This document shows positions 36,193 through 45,442 of a DNA stretch of 64,000 bases, in pieces. The DNA is from an uncultured Bacteroidales bacterium (GTDB taxonomy: Bacteria; Bacteroidota; Bacteroidia; Bacteroidales; UBA932). A program made the translations under genes and the position numbers. Within the stretch, counting starts at the first letter, position 1, and every line of letters starts with the position of its first letter. The notes beneath the pieces were generated by a model. The model was not told where the DNA came from. It made no database searches and saw only the letters and a program-made list of their open reading frames with translations. Location: assembly GCA_946406275.1 (NCBI GenBank), contig CAMJJZ010000001.1, forward strand, positions 3,162 to 67,161. Direction: 5' to 3'.

Positions 36193-37656
36193 ATGAGAAG
36201 GATTCACTTTTTGATGATTGCCTTTCTTGGCATTTTTTCCTGCACGCAGAAAGGTCCGGATGACGGTGCCGGTGACGGAAAGCTCCAGGGGAAGACCGTG
36301 TGGCTGGACTCTGCCCGCGTTAAGAAGCAGGTAGATGTGGTAGATGCATACAAGGCACCCGTGCCGCCCTTCACTTACGAATTCTCCTATGAATACCTGC
36401 CGGGCAATTTCTGTAATCCGGAAAGAGGCGCATACTCTGCCAGGGAGCTTCACTTCCGCAAGGACGCCCCTCCTACTCCGCATACGGTGGATAACCTCAC
36501 ATCGGCCAGGAATTCAAACTGCACGCTCAATTATATGGGCCTGTACTTTATGGACTATCTGTACGAAGACCTGCCGGAGTCTGTGCTCAAGACCATTCGT
36601 CAGGAATTTGAGAACGTCCGCCAGGCCGGCACCAAGCTGGTTCTGAGGCACGGCTACAGCTGGAATTCCAACGTAGGGGAGCAGGAACCTCCCGTGGGCT
36701 GGATACTGAGGCACATCAAGCAGCTTAAACCCATCCTTCAGGAGTACTACGACATTATCTATGTTGTGCAGGCAGGCTTTATCGGCACATACGGGGAATG
36801 GGCTTTCCGTTCCAACGTGAAGGGTGACGTGGAAGACCGAATGGTGGTTGACGCCCTTCTGGATGCCCTTCCGGCATCGCGCCAGGTGGCCATACGTACG
36901 CCAAAGCATTCCATGGACATGTACAAGTTTACCATCAAGGACACCCTTACCAGGGAAACGGCCTTCAACGGCAGCGTACATTCACGTCTTGCGGCGCACA
37001 ATGACTGCTTCCTTACAAACGGCAACGACTGCGGCACTTTCGCAAGCAATGTGGACCGCAAGTTCTGGCTCCAGGACAGCCGCTTCATGAGTATGGGTGG
37101 GGAAAACTGCATTGCAGACGACCCTAATCTCTGTGGCTGCGTAAACGCATATCAGCAGCTCAAGGACTACCACTGGTCCTACCTCAGTCCCGGACAGCTT
37201 TCCGGCCATTGGGAAGACGGAGGATGCAAGGAGGACATAGTTGCAAGGGTGGGCTATCGTTTTGTCCTGAACGGCCTGGCTACGGAAGGCAGTTTTGCCG
37301 CCGGCAAGGATTTCACGCTCAAGATATGCCTCACCAATTACGGATTTGCATCCCTTATCAACCCGCGTCCGCTGCAGTTTGTAGTAAGGCGCAGCGACAA
37401 CCCCTCGGAGGAGTATGTTTTCACATCCCCGGTGGATCCCCGTATCTGGGAGGGCTGCAACACCTACGTACATACAGAAACTCTCCGTATGCCGGAGAGT
37501 CTCAGTTCCGGTGCTAAATACACCGTGTATATTGCTTTGCCAGACGAGTCCAGTCACCTTTGCAAGGATCCGCGCTACAGCGTGCGCTTTGCCAACAAGG
37601 ATGTGTGGGACGATTCCACCGGCTACAACCGCCTGGCGGAGTTCACGGCAAAATAA
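36193..37656 (+). CDS. DUF4874/DUF4832 lipoprotein, candidate glycosidase
   Basis: A 487-residue lipoprotein (lipobox Cys17). NPERGAY is at 75-81, VQAGFIGTYGEW at about 192-203 (Glu202), HNDCFLTNGNDCGTF at 269-283 and MGGENCIAD at about 301-309 (Glu304). Here GGET has become GGEN and the Glu spacing is 102 rather than 109, so this is a variant of the same active-site layout. It is the last gene of the SusC3-SusD3 unit. Its stop is three bases from the convergent GH31 gene, with no terminator seen between them. Confidence 0.8.
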   Translation: MRRIHFLMIAFLGIFSCTQKGPDDGAGDGKLQGKTVWLDSARVKKQVDVVDAYKAPVPPFTYEFSYEYLPGNFCNPERGAYSARELHFRKDAPPTPHTVDNLTSARNSNCTLNYMGLYFMDYLYEDLPESVLKTIRQEFENVRQAGTKLVLRHGYSWNSNVGEQEPPVGWILRHIKQLKPILQEYYDIIYVVQAGFIGTYGEWAFRSNVKGDVEDRMVVDALLDALPASRQVAIRTPKHSMDMYKFTIKDTLTRETAFNGSVHSRLAAHNDCFLTNGNDCGTFASNVDRKFWLQDSRFMSMGGENCIADDPNLCGCVNAYQQLKDYHWSYLSPGQLSGHWEDGGCKEDIVARVGYRFVLNGLATEGSFAAGKDFTLKICLTNYGFASLINPRPLQFVVRRSDNPSEEYVFTSPVDPRIWEGCNTYVHTETLRMPESLSSGAKYTVYIALPDESSHLCKDPRYSVRFANKDVWDDSTGYNRLAEFTAK

Positions 37657-37659
37657 GGC

Positions 37660-39237
37660 CTACCGCGTGAACCGGGGAATCCGGTTAAGCGGAACGTCTA
37701 TTGTGATTGTGGCGGGACCCTGGTAAAGGGTTCCGTCATCTGCTTTCCAGCTGCCTTCAGGGAGCACCACCTTGCGGGAATAGCCTTCATCCACCATGGG
37801 GGCCACTAGCATATCCTTGCCAAGCATATACTGGTCCTTGATGCTGGCATAGCCCTGCCCGGGGAACCAGTATTCCATTGGAGTAACAACGGGCTCTCCG
37901 TCCGTGGATGCTTTTTCCATAAGGCGTACGATGGTGGGAAGGAGTTCATCGCGTATGGCCACTGCCTTCTTTACAGCGTCCAGGTGTTCCTTGTCCAATA
38001 CTCTCCATGGAGCCACGCTGAACTGCATCATAGGCATCATGGCATGCACCTGGGCGCTTCTGACTATCAGGTCCTGGTTAATCTCACATCCGGGAAGGAA
38101 GGAGGCGAAGCTGCCGCCGCCAATCATATCCGGAGCAGCATACCACCATCCGAAGAGGTTGGTAATCATCATCTCCGGGATAAGACGCTGCAGGGCGCCA
38201 AAGTGGTGACCTTTGTCGTGAAGGCGTTGCACGTAGGGCTTTCCGCCCAGTTTCCAGCATGCGCGTAGCTCATTGTACTTGTATTTCTGGCAAAGCTGCG
38301 CCCAGGCATAGCATAGCTGCTGGGGGGAGTATCCGCCTTTGTTCACGCTTTCTGCGGGATCCGGCCAGGCGTCAAGGTCTCCGGCGTCAAACTTGAAGCC
38401 GTCCACGCCGTACTCTTCCATCAGATAATCCAGTTTCCCCTCAAGCCAGGCTATGGATGCGGGGTCCGAGAAATCTATGACTCCGGAAATGCCGTTCCAC
38501 CACCAGAAAGGATAGTCTCCGCCGTCCTTCCGCTGGATGAATCCGTTGCCGGGCACCTTATGGATTTCCTCGCAAAGCAGGTACTGGTCCAGGCTCACGA
38601 AGGGGACAATCCACACCATAATCTTGAAGCCCATCTTGTGGAGCTCATCGCACATGGCCTTTGGATCCGGGAAGCGGCCCGGGTGGAACACCCACTTGCC
38701 GTAGTCTTCCATCCAGGTGTCGTCCAGCATAAGTATGCCGGGCTTGAACCCGTTCTTGACTATATTACGGGCATATTCAAGTATGCCGGCCTGGTTCTGG
38801 TTGTATTGGAATTCTATCCAGGTATTGTACTGAGGCACTTCAAAGAATTCCCTGGGAGGAAGGCCCTCGGGAGGGAAGAACCTGGCCATGCAGTAGTGAT
38901 ATGCATCCTGGAGGGTCTCTCCCACTATGCCAGTCTCAACCGGGGCCTCGTTGTCCGTGATGACAATCTTGTTGGCTGTAACCGTTGCCGTGAAGGGCTC
39001 TTCGCTCCAGATATATCGGCCCGCACTTGTCATCAGAAGGGGAGTAAGCTGGTTGCCAAAGTTGTTGTGTATGTCAATGACCAGGGTGTCTTCCACGGGA
39101 AGGTCTATGCCATTGGCAACTTTGCCGGCCCATACCTTTTCACCGGGCTGGAGGGAAATGACCAGGTCCTTGGGCTTGCAGGATAACGCCAGCAGCAGGC
39201 ACGTGCCTGCTGCTGCGATTAAAGACTTGAACCTCAT
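37660..39237 (-). CDS. GH31 family alpha-glycosidase lipoprotein
   Basis: A 525-residue lipoprotein (lipobox Cys20), shorter than most GH31 enzymes (often 600-900) because it has a small N-terminal beta domain and almost no C-terminal domains. The GH31 nucleophile is Asp284 in GVDGFKFDAGD and the acid/base is probably Asp370 in YAAPDMIGGG. WMEDYG and FPDPKAMCDELHKMGFKIMVW are typical barrel segments. Family members cleave alpha-glucosides, alpha-xylosides, alpha-galactosides or alpha-GalNAc, so the sugar is undecided. It ends the GH20-GH109-SusC4-SusD4-GH31 operon. Confidence 0.87.
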   Translation of the reverse strand: MRFKSLIAAAGTCLLLALSCKPKDLVISLQPGEKVWAGKVANGIDLPVEDTLVIDIHNNFGNQLTPLLMTSAGRYIWSEEPFTATVTANKIVITDNEAPVETGIVGETLQDAYHYCMARFFPPEGLPPREFFEVPQYNTWIEFQYNQNQAGILEYARNIVKNGFKPGILMLDDTWMEDYGKWVFHPGRFPDPKAMCDELHKMGFKIMVWIVPFVSLDQYLLCEEIHKVPGNGFIQRKDGGDYPFWWWNGISGVIDFSDPASIAWLEGKLDYLMEEYGVDGFKFDAGDLDAWPDPAESVNKGGYSPQQLCYAWAQLCQKYKYNELRACWKLGGKPYVQRLHDKGHHFGALQRLIPEMMITNLFGWWYAAPDMIGGGSFASFLPGCEINQDLIVRSAQVHAMMPMMQFSVAPWRVLDKEHLDAVKKAVAIRDELLPTIVRLMEKASTDGEPVVTPMEYWFPGQGYASIKDQYMLGKDMLVAPMVDEGYSRKVVLPEGSWKADDGTLYQGPATITIDVPLNRIPRFTR

Positions 39238-39240
39238 GGC

Positions 39241-40947
39241 TTAGCGGGGGTTCTGTTCAAGACCGGAAGCATTGATTTCCACCTGGGGAATACGGTAGAT
39301 AATCCTAGGGTCATTGTACTCGTACACCGCGTTGGGCTGCATGCCTGCATAGCGGCGGTCCAGCTGCTTCTTGTTGCGCTGGAGGTCCAGGGTACGGAAG
39401 CCTTCGAAGCAAAGCTCCATACGGCGCTCGTCCAGGACCACGTCAATGACGCTGCTGTATCCGCGCTCCGCCATGTTGGCGGAAGTGAAATCCGCCGCGC
39501 CGGTGAGGCCTGCACGGTGACGGATGGTATTCACATCGGCCAGGGCTTTGTCAACTTCGTCCTTGTGGGCGTATGCCTCAGCCCTGTTCAGGATAACCTC
39601 TGCATAGCGGAGCATTGCCGGAGATGACTGGAGGGCATAGTCCGTGACATTACCTTCCTGATGCACCATCTTCTTGCAGTAGTTGATGGGATAGCGGTCG
39701 TCCGGAAGACGGCAGCCAGAGGAATCAGTAACCGATACAAACACATCCTGGCCACCGTCTTCAAAGTACCAGCGGGGATATGTGTTCACGTTCTTCTGTT
39801 TGATGATGTGTGACTTACCGTTGTCGTCCTTTGCAGTCCAGGTGCCGTCACCGTTATTCACGGGAGCGGTGTCTATGGTGTTTTCCAGGGTGCCCTGGCC
39901 GCTGTCCACGGGCCAGTAGATCATCTTCTTGGCGGGATTGGGATTGTATTTCTCGCGCATGGTCTTGAGACGAAGGTCGTTTGGATAGCGTTCCATCAGG
40001 TCCAGAAGCGGCTGGGAGTAATAAATCTCTCCCCAGCCCTGCTGGCCGGGAGAACCTGCAAGGCCGTTTTCGCCCTGGGAGTAATGCATCTGGCCAACCT
40101 GTTTGCCGCCGGTGTAATCGTCGGCCGTCATGGCGTTTGCTATGCACCAGAGCACTTCCTCGCTGGTGCGGGTAAACTGGAACAGATGCTCATAGTCCGG
40201 ATCAAGGTGGTTGCCGCCGGAAAGGAGGTCGTCACAGATGCTTATGCAGTCGTCCCAACGCTCCTCGTGAAGGTATACGCGTGCAAGAAGGGCTTTGGCC
40301 GAGTTTACGTCGGCATAGCCGTTGTCTCCACGGCGAGAGCCGCCCGTCATGAGCTCGATGGCCTTGAGAAGGTCGGCCTCAATCTGGTCGAACACCTCTC
40401 CAACAGTGGCGCGTACAGGGGTGGATGTCATGGGGGAGGTACGTATCACGATGCCGGGATTGTCGCGACCGAAGGAATAAGGCTGCGAGAATACTTCGCT
40501 CATAAGCATGTGGGCTATGGCGCGGAGGAAAAGGTTCTCACCTTTGATGTGACGGAGGACGGGATCGGGATCATCGTCCTGAATCACATTGATTACGTTA
40601 CTTGTTGAGTAGCAGATACGATAACCCTGGGCCCAGTAGACCTTGGTATTGTCGTCCACCTCCGAATCCTGGAAAGTGGCACTCAGGAAGAGTGCATCCG
40701 TGCTCTTTCCGGACATGAGGATATTGTCGCTCTTGAACTCGTGCAGCTGCTGGTTGTGGCGCACAAAGATATCACCTGCATATCCCGGAGTAGCCTTGAA
40801 GAGTGCGTAGTTGCCTATGGTTGCGGCAATGGCGTTCTCCACGTTTTGCATACTCTCTGCAGATACCTGGTCGTGCGGGAACTTGTCCAGCTTGCAGGAC
40901 GTGGCCATGAGGGCCAGAACTGTAAGTATGATGATGCTCTTTTTCAT
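39241..40947 (-). CDS. SusD/RagB-family lipoprotein (pair 4)
   Basis: A 568-residue lipoprotein (lipobox Cys18), partner of SusC4. It contains ATIGNYALFKAT, AKALLARVYLHEERWDDCIS, VILNRAEAYAHKDEVDKALADV and LDERRMELCFEGFRTLDLQR. It is very similar to SusD3 in both ends and length. It starts four bases after SusC4 ends and is followed by GH31 with a three-base gap, so it belongs to an enzyme-carrying utilisation operon. Confidence 0.95.
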   Translation of the reverse strand: MKKSIIILTVLALMATSCKLDKFPHDQVSAESMQNVENAIAATIGNYALFKATPGYAGDIFVRHNQQLHEFKSDNILMSGKSTDALFLSATFQDSEVDDNTKVYWAQGYRICYSTSNVINVIQDDDPDPVLRHIKGENLFLRAIAHMLMSEVFSQPYSFGRDNPGIVIRTSPMTSTPVRATVGEVFDQIEADLLKAIELMTGGSRRGDNGYADVNSAKALLARVYLHEERWDDCISICDDLLSGGNHLDPDYEHLFQFTRTSEEVLWCIANAMTADDYTGGKQVGQMHYSQGENGLAGSPGQQGWGEIYYSQPLLDLMERYPNDLRLKTMREKYNPNPAKKMIYWPVDSGQGTLENTIDTAPVNNGDGTWTAKDDNGKSHIIKQKNVNTYPRWYFEDGGQDVFVSVTDSSGCRLPDDRYPINYCKKMVHQEGNVTDYALQSSPAMLRYAEVILNRAEAYAHKDEVDKALADVNTIRHRAGLTGAADFTSANMAERGYSSVIDVVLDERRMELCFEGFRTLDLQRNKKQLDRRYAGMQPNAVYEYNDPRIIYRIPQVEINASGLEQNPR

Positions 40948-40951
40948 AGCT

Positions 40952-43900
40952 CTAGAATTTCACGTTAACGCCAAGGGAATAGAAATGGTACTTGGGATAA
41001 TTGCTGTTGTACGTACCGGCAGGAGGGTTGGATTCCGTGTTGCCGGAGATGTTCACTTCTGGATCCACTCCCGAGAACTTGGTGAACGTGTACAGGTTGT
41101 CGCAGGAGAGGAATACCCTGAGGTCCTTCATCTGGATCCTCTTCAGAACATTGGCCGGCAGGGTATATCCCAGGGTGAGGTTCTTGATACGCAGGTAGCT
41201 GCCGTCTTCCAGATAGCGGGATGTGGCGCCGTTTGCGTTCTTGTTACCGTTAAGCTTGGGTTTGGGGTGGGTTGCGATGGAGTGGGTGCTCTCGTCTTCC
41301 GGATCCCATCTTACCCAGCCCAGTCCGTTATTGAGGGACATTGAGTTGAAGCTGGGGTATGCACCGTCGGCATCCAGGGTAATACGGGTGTAGTTGTAAA
41401 CTTCGTTACCCACCTGGAACGTGAGGTTGAGGCTTGCGTCAAAGTTGCCCCACTGGAAGTCGTTGATGAGACCGCCGGAGAAGTCCGGTTGGGCGCAGCC
41501 AACAATCTGGGAATCACTGAAGTTGAGGGCGCTGGAAGGAACGGTGTCCCCAACCTTGTACACGGCGGGGTCATACACTCCCTGTTCCAGCTCGGCCTCG
41601 GTTATGAAGTGCTCCCACAGAGGGTCACCGGTTTCAGGATCCACCCCGACCCACTTGGGCATATACCAGCTGAACATGGGTTCACCGGGCTTGTATATCT
41701 GCTTTACAGTGGTGGTGCCGGCAAACAGGGGCTCGTCGTTGGCCAACTGCTTTACCACATTCCTGTTGTGGCCAATGTTGAATGTGGTAGTCCACCGCAT
41801 ATTGCGCTTCACGATATTGTTGGAAGTGAGGGACAGCTCTATACCGGTGTTCTGGATGACGCCAATATTCTCCAGACGGCCGGTGAAACCGGAAGTGTAG
41901 GAGATGTTGGGGTTGTTGAGGAGGAGATCCCTGTTCTGGTTCCTGTACACATCTATTGTGGCTGTGAGGAAGTTCTTGAAGGACACATCCGCGCCCACGT
42001 TGAACTTGACCGCGGTTTCCCACTTGAGATCAGGGTTTCCGTTGGTCTGGGGGACGCCGCCGGCTTTCTCCTCATAGGAATAGGCCTTGCTGAAAGAGTA
42101 GGTGTCGTAGAAACGGTAGTTACCGATTCCGGAGTTGCCGGTGGTACCGAAACTGGTCCTTAGCTTGAGGAAGGAGATGAGGTTCTGATTCTTCATGAAA
42201 TCCTCGTTGGAGATGAGCCAGGACGCGGAGACGGAAGGGAAATAACCCACCCGGTTGCCGGGGGCGAAGACGGAGGAGGCATCGGCCCTGAGAGTTGCAC
42301 TGACTACGTATTTCTCCATGTAGCTGTACATTGCCTGACCGAACGCCGACCAACTTTCCGCCTCTGTCCAGTAGCTGCTGATTTCATAGGGATTCAGGGA
42401 ACTCAGGACCCTGATGCCGTTGGCAATGCCTGTGCCGCTGGCGCCAAGGCCGCGGTCATAGCTGGTGCCCCATTCCCAACCCAGGAGGCCGGATACACTG
42501 TGCTTGCCGTCAAAAGTCTGGGAGTAACGGAGGACGTTGGTGGTGCCGAAGCTGCGGCCCCAGCTGGTGTCTTCGGAGGCATAACCTTCAGTGAAACTGG
42601 AGTTCTTGGCCTCAGGAGTAATGACGCTCTCGCTCTGGTAGTTGCTTTCTCCGTAGGTGTTTGTGGTCTGGAATGTAAGGTAATCCGTAATGTTCCAGGT
42701 AAGGAGCACGTTGGTGCTGAAGAAACTGCCGCCTCCGCTGCCGGAGTTCATTTTCTGGCTCCAGAACGGGTTGGATACATCGCGGCCCCACCAGGATTTG
42801 CCGTTGTCCGAACGGGTGGAGCTGTTTACGAAGAGGATTTCTCCGGTGTTCTCGTCATAGGGATTGTCCCAGGGCATCTGCTGCAGGCTCAGGGCGCCGC
42901 GGTTGAGGCTCCAGGACCTGTCGTAGTTCATACGTATGTTGAGGGTTACGCGGGGAAGGATCTCCGCTCCCACGTTGACGCGCCCCGACACCTGGCGGAA
43001 GCGTGTCTGTTTTACGATGCCGTCGTTGTCGAAGTAGTCCAGACTGGCAAGATAGGTGAGTTTACCCTGGCTGCCGGAAGCGGACACGTAGTAGTCCTGC
43101 TTGAGGCCTGGCTGAGTGGCCTCCTTGATCCAGTCGGTGTCCGTTTCAAGCACTTTCTGGACGTCCAGCTGCTTCTGGGAGCCCTTGCTCATGAACATCT
43201 TGGAGTAGTCGTAGAGCTCCTGGGAGTTCATCATGCTGAAGCGGCCCAGGGCTATCTGTTCCAAGCCGGACTGGAGACGGACCTCCACCTGGCTGTCCTG
43301 ACCCCTCTTGGCTTGCTTGGTAGTGACCACGATGACACCGCCGGAACCGGAAGCTCCGTAAATACCGGTTGCACCTGCATCCTTGAGGACGGTGACGGTC
43401 TCCACGTCATTCGGATTGAAAGTGCCGCCTACTACGCCGTCTACAACGTACAGAGGGCTGCTGCTGGCCGAAATGGAGCCGGTACCGCGGATACGGATGG
43501 TGGAGCCGCTGTTAGGGTTGCCGGAAGCGGTGTACACTTCCAGACCGGCCACACGGCCCTGGAGCATTGTGCCAATGTCATTGGATGAGACGTCACGGAG
43601 TTTTTCTCCCTGTACGGTGGAAACTGCGCTGGAAAGCTCTGTTTTACGGACGCTGGAATAACCCATGGAGATGGCCGCATCCAGGGTATTGATATCCGAT
43701 TCCATCGTTACGTTAATAACTTTGCGGCCACCGACGCGTTCCGTTACGGTAGTGTAGCCAAGGTATCCGAACAGAAGGACGGCATCGGCCTTCGTATCAA
43801 TGGCATATTGGCCGTCCAGGTCCGTTACAACACCCTGTGTGGTTCCCTGTATGGCAACGCTGACGCCAATCAGGGGTTCACCTGTTGCGGCTTCCGTGAC

Positions 43901-43987
43901 GGTTCCTGTAACCCGGATGTTCTGGGCCTGCATAAGCAAAGTGCCCGCCACAACCGCCAGAAAAGCCGTGAATAATCTTTTTTTCAT
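40952..43987 (-). CDS. SusC/RagA-family TonB-dependent transporter (pair 4)
   Basis: A 1011-residue outer-membrane transporter with a Sec signal, a CarboxypepD_reg-like domain (VTGTVTEAATGEPLIGVS), a plug with RIRGTGSISASSSPLYVVDG and LKDAGATGIYGASGSGG, and a barrel ending YSLGVNVKF. It is the nearest relative of SusC3. GH109 and GH20 lie directly upstream in the same direction, which makes an N-acetylhexosamine-containing glycan its likely cargo. Confidence 0.95.
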   Translation of the reverse strand: MKKRLFTAFLAVVAGTLLMQAQNIRVTGTVTEAATGEPLIGVSVAIQGTTQGVVTDLDGQYAIDTKADAVLLFGYLGYTTVTERVGGRKVINVTMESDINTLDAAISMGYSSVRKTELSSAVSTVQGEKLRDVSSNDIGTMLQGRVAGLEVYTASGNPNSGSTIRIRGTGSISASSSPLYVVDGVVGGTFNPNDVETVTVLKDAGATGIYGASGSGGVIVVTTKQAKRGQDSQVEVRLQSGLEQIALGRFSMMNSQELYDYSKMFMSKGSQKQLDVQKVLETDTDWIKEATQPGLKQDYYVSASGSQGKLTYLASLDYFDNDGIVKQTRFRQVSGRVNVGAEILPRVTLNIRMNYDRSWSLNRGALSLQQMPWDNPYDENTGEILFVNSSTRSDNGKSWWGRDVSNPFWSQKMNSGSGGGSFFSTNVLLTWNITDYLTFQTTNTYGESNYQSESVITPEAKNSSFTEGYASEDTSWGRSFGTTNVLRYSQTFDGKHSVSGLLGWEWGTSYDRGLGASGTGIANGIRVLSSLNPYEISSYWTEAESWSAFGQAMYSYMEKYVVSATLRADASSVFAPGNRVGYFPSVSASWLISNEDFMKNQNLISFLKLRTSFGTTGNSGIGNYRFYDTYSFSKAYSYEEKAGGVPQTNGNPDLKWETAVKFNVGADVSFKNFLTATIDVYRNQNRDLLLNNPNISYTSGFTGRLENIGVIQNTGIELSLTSNNIVKRNMRWTTTFNIGHNRNVVKQLANDEPLFAGTTTVKQIYKPGEPMFSWYMPKWVGVDPETGDPLWEHFITEAELEQGVYDPAVYKVGDTVPSSALNFSDSQIVGCAQPDFSGGLINDFQWGNFDASLNLTFQVGNEVYNYTRITLDADGAYPSFNSMSLNNGLGWVRWDPEDESTHSIATHPKPKLNGNKNANGATSRYLEDGSYLRIKNLTLGYTLPANVLKRIQMKDLRVFLSCDNLYTFTKFSGVDPEVNISGNTESNPPAGTYNSNYPKYHFYSLGVNVKF

Positions 43988-44010
43988 ATGGTTAGTTGGT
44001 TAGATAATTC

Positions 44011-45438
44011 TTATCGCATAGTGCCGTCGGCAAAGGCATACTTGAAGCCGTCCGTCTTCTGCCAGCCGCCGCGGGTGAAATCTGGTACCTCTACCGGAGC
44101 GCAGCCGTTGTCCATGGAGATGGAGCCAAGTTCTCCAAGGCAGCACCATTCTGCAAGGTCATATACGTCCATATCCAGGGGAAGGCCGTAGTGCAGGCAG
44201 TAGATGAGGCGGTAATCCATAAGGAAGTCCATGCCGCCGTGGCCGCCCACCCTCTTGGCCTTTTCTTCAAGCTCATCGTCCAGGATAGGGGTGGGATATT
44301 TTTCCCGGAGGGTGTTCACCACTTCTTCCGGAAGGGCAGCGTGCTGGTTGCGGATCTTGTAATCTATGCCGGCCTTTTCAAGCTGCTCCGGACGCAGGGA
44401 AATCTGCTCTATAGGATACTTGGCGGCGGACCCAAGCGTGCCGATAAGCTGATACATACGGTTGTACGGGCGGGGATTGAGGACATCGTGCTCTACAAGG
44501 AGCGACTTCCCGTTTTCCGTGCGGATAAGGGTGCAGGTGATGTCTCCGTTGCGGAAATCCTTGGCGTCCTCGTCCTGGAAGTATTTTCCTTCCGCCTTCT
44601 TCTTTTCAAAGGCTACCTGGCCGTTGGCGCTCTTGGTATCCACTGCCACCAGGGTCTTGAAGCGGTCTCCGCGGTGGATGTTCAGTGCCTGGGCAATAGG
44701 GCCTAAGCCGTGAGTGGGATACACATCGCCCCTATTGCGGTAGTTGAAGTCCAGGCGCCAGTTCTCCCAGTAGTCGTTCCAATAGTCAAAGAGATTGTGG
44801 CAGTATGATCCTTCTGCGTGGAGGATTTCTCCGAATACGCCTTCGCGGGCCATCTGGAGAGCGCTCAGCTCAAAGAAATCATAGCAGCAGTTCTCCAGCA
44901 TCATGCAGTGACGGCGGGTTTTCTCCGCAGTGTTCACAAGGGCCCAGCACTCCTCAAGGGATGTGGCGGCAGGGACCTCAATGGCCACGTGCTTGCCGTG
45001 CTCCATTGCATAAAGGGCAATGGGGGTATGGTGCACCCAGTCCGTGCAGATGTATACAAGGTCTATGTCTTCGCGTTCACAGAGATCCTTGTAGCCTTCA
45101 AGGCCGGTATAGCCGTCCGGCTCCGGGAATCCGTTGTCTACAAGGTACTTGGTGGATTTTTCCACCTTTTCCGGGAGCACGTCGCAGAGGGCAACTATCT
45201 TGCTCCAGGGCACATTGGTGTAACGGTAGACTGCAAAGGAACCGCGGGCGCCAAGGCCCACGATGCCTATGCGCACGGTGTCTATGGGCTCCGCCCGGAG
45301 GCCTATTACATCTTCCTGTCCGGCGGGACGGGCGGGGACCTTTGTGCGTATGGTCCTGTCCTTGTGGCCGCAGCACGCAGCCAGCATCAGGGTGGCAGTT
45401 GCCAGTACAATGGCTTTGCCGATAAATGATCTTGACAT
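44011..45438 (-). CDS. GH109-type glycosidase (Gfo/Idh/MocA fold), probable alpha-N-acetylgalactosaminidase
   Basis: A 475-residue exported protein with a lipoprotein-like signal (MLAACC) and a Rossmann NAD-binding domain: GIVGLGARG at 58-66, CTDWVHHTP at 131-139, HVAIEVPAA at 150-158 and NCCYDFFE at 183-190. GH109 enzymes use NAD+ in an elimination-addition mechanism to remove alpha-GalNAc, for example from blood group A structures. The exported location and position beside GH20 and SusC4 favour GH109 over an ordinary cytosolic dehydrogenase. Specificity is not provable from sequence. Confidence 0.82.
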   Translation of the reverse strand: MSRSFIGKAIVLATATLMLAACCGHKDRTIRTKVPARPAGQEDVIGLRAEPIDTVRIGIVGLGARGSFAVYRYTNVPWSKIVALCDVLPEKVEKSTKYLVDNGFPEPDGYTGLEGYKDLCEREDIDLVYICTDWVHHTPIALYAMEHGKHVAIEVPAATSLEECWALVNTAEKTRRHCMMLENCCYDFFELSALQMAREGVFGEILHAEGSYCHNLFDYWNDYWENWRLDFNYRNRGDVYPTHGLGPIAQALNIHRGDRFKTLVAVDTKSANGQVAFEKKKAEGKYFQDEDAKDFRNGDITCTLIRTENGKSLLVEHDVLNPRPYNRMYQLIGTLGSAAKYPIEQISLRPEQLEKAGIDYKIRNQHAALPEEVVNTLREKYPTPILDDELEEKAKRVGGHGGMDFLMDYRLIYCLHYGLPLDMDVYDLAEWCCLGELGSISMDNGCAPVEVPDFTRGGWQKTDGFKYAFADGTMR

Positions 45439-45442
45439 AGTT

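Noticed and set aside
42500..43588. Long plus-strand open frame (362 codons) opposite SusC4
   Set aside because: It is antisense to an intact SusC gene, shows no family motif, signal or start context, and reflects the strong third-position codon bias of the real gene.
44011..45438. Ordinary cytosolic Gfo/Idh/MocA sugar dehydrogenase
   Set aside because: The protein has an export/lipoprotein signal and lies between GH20 and SusC, which fits GH109 better; kept at reduced confidence.
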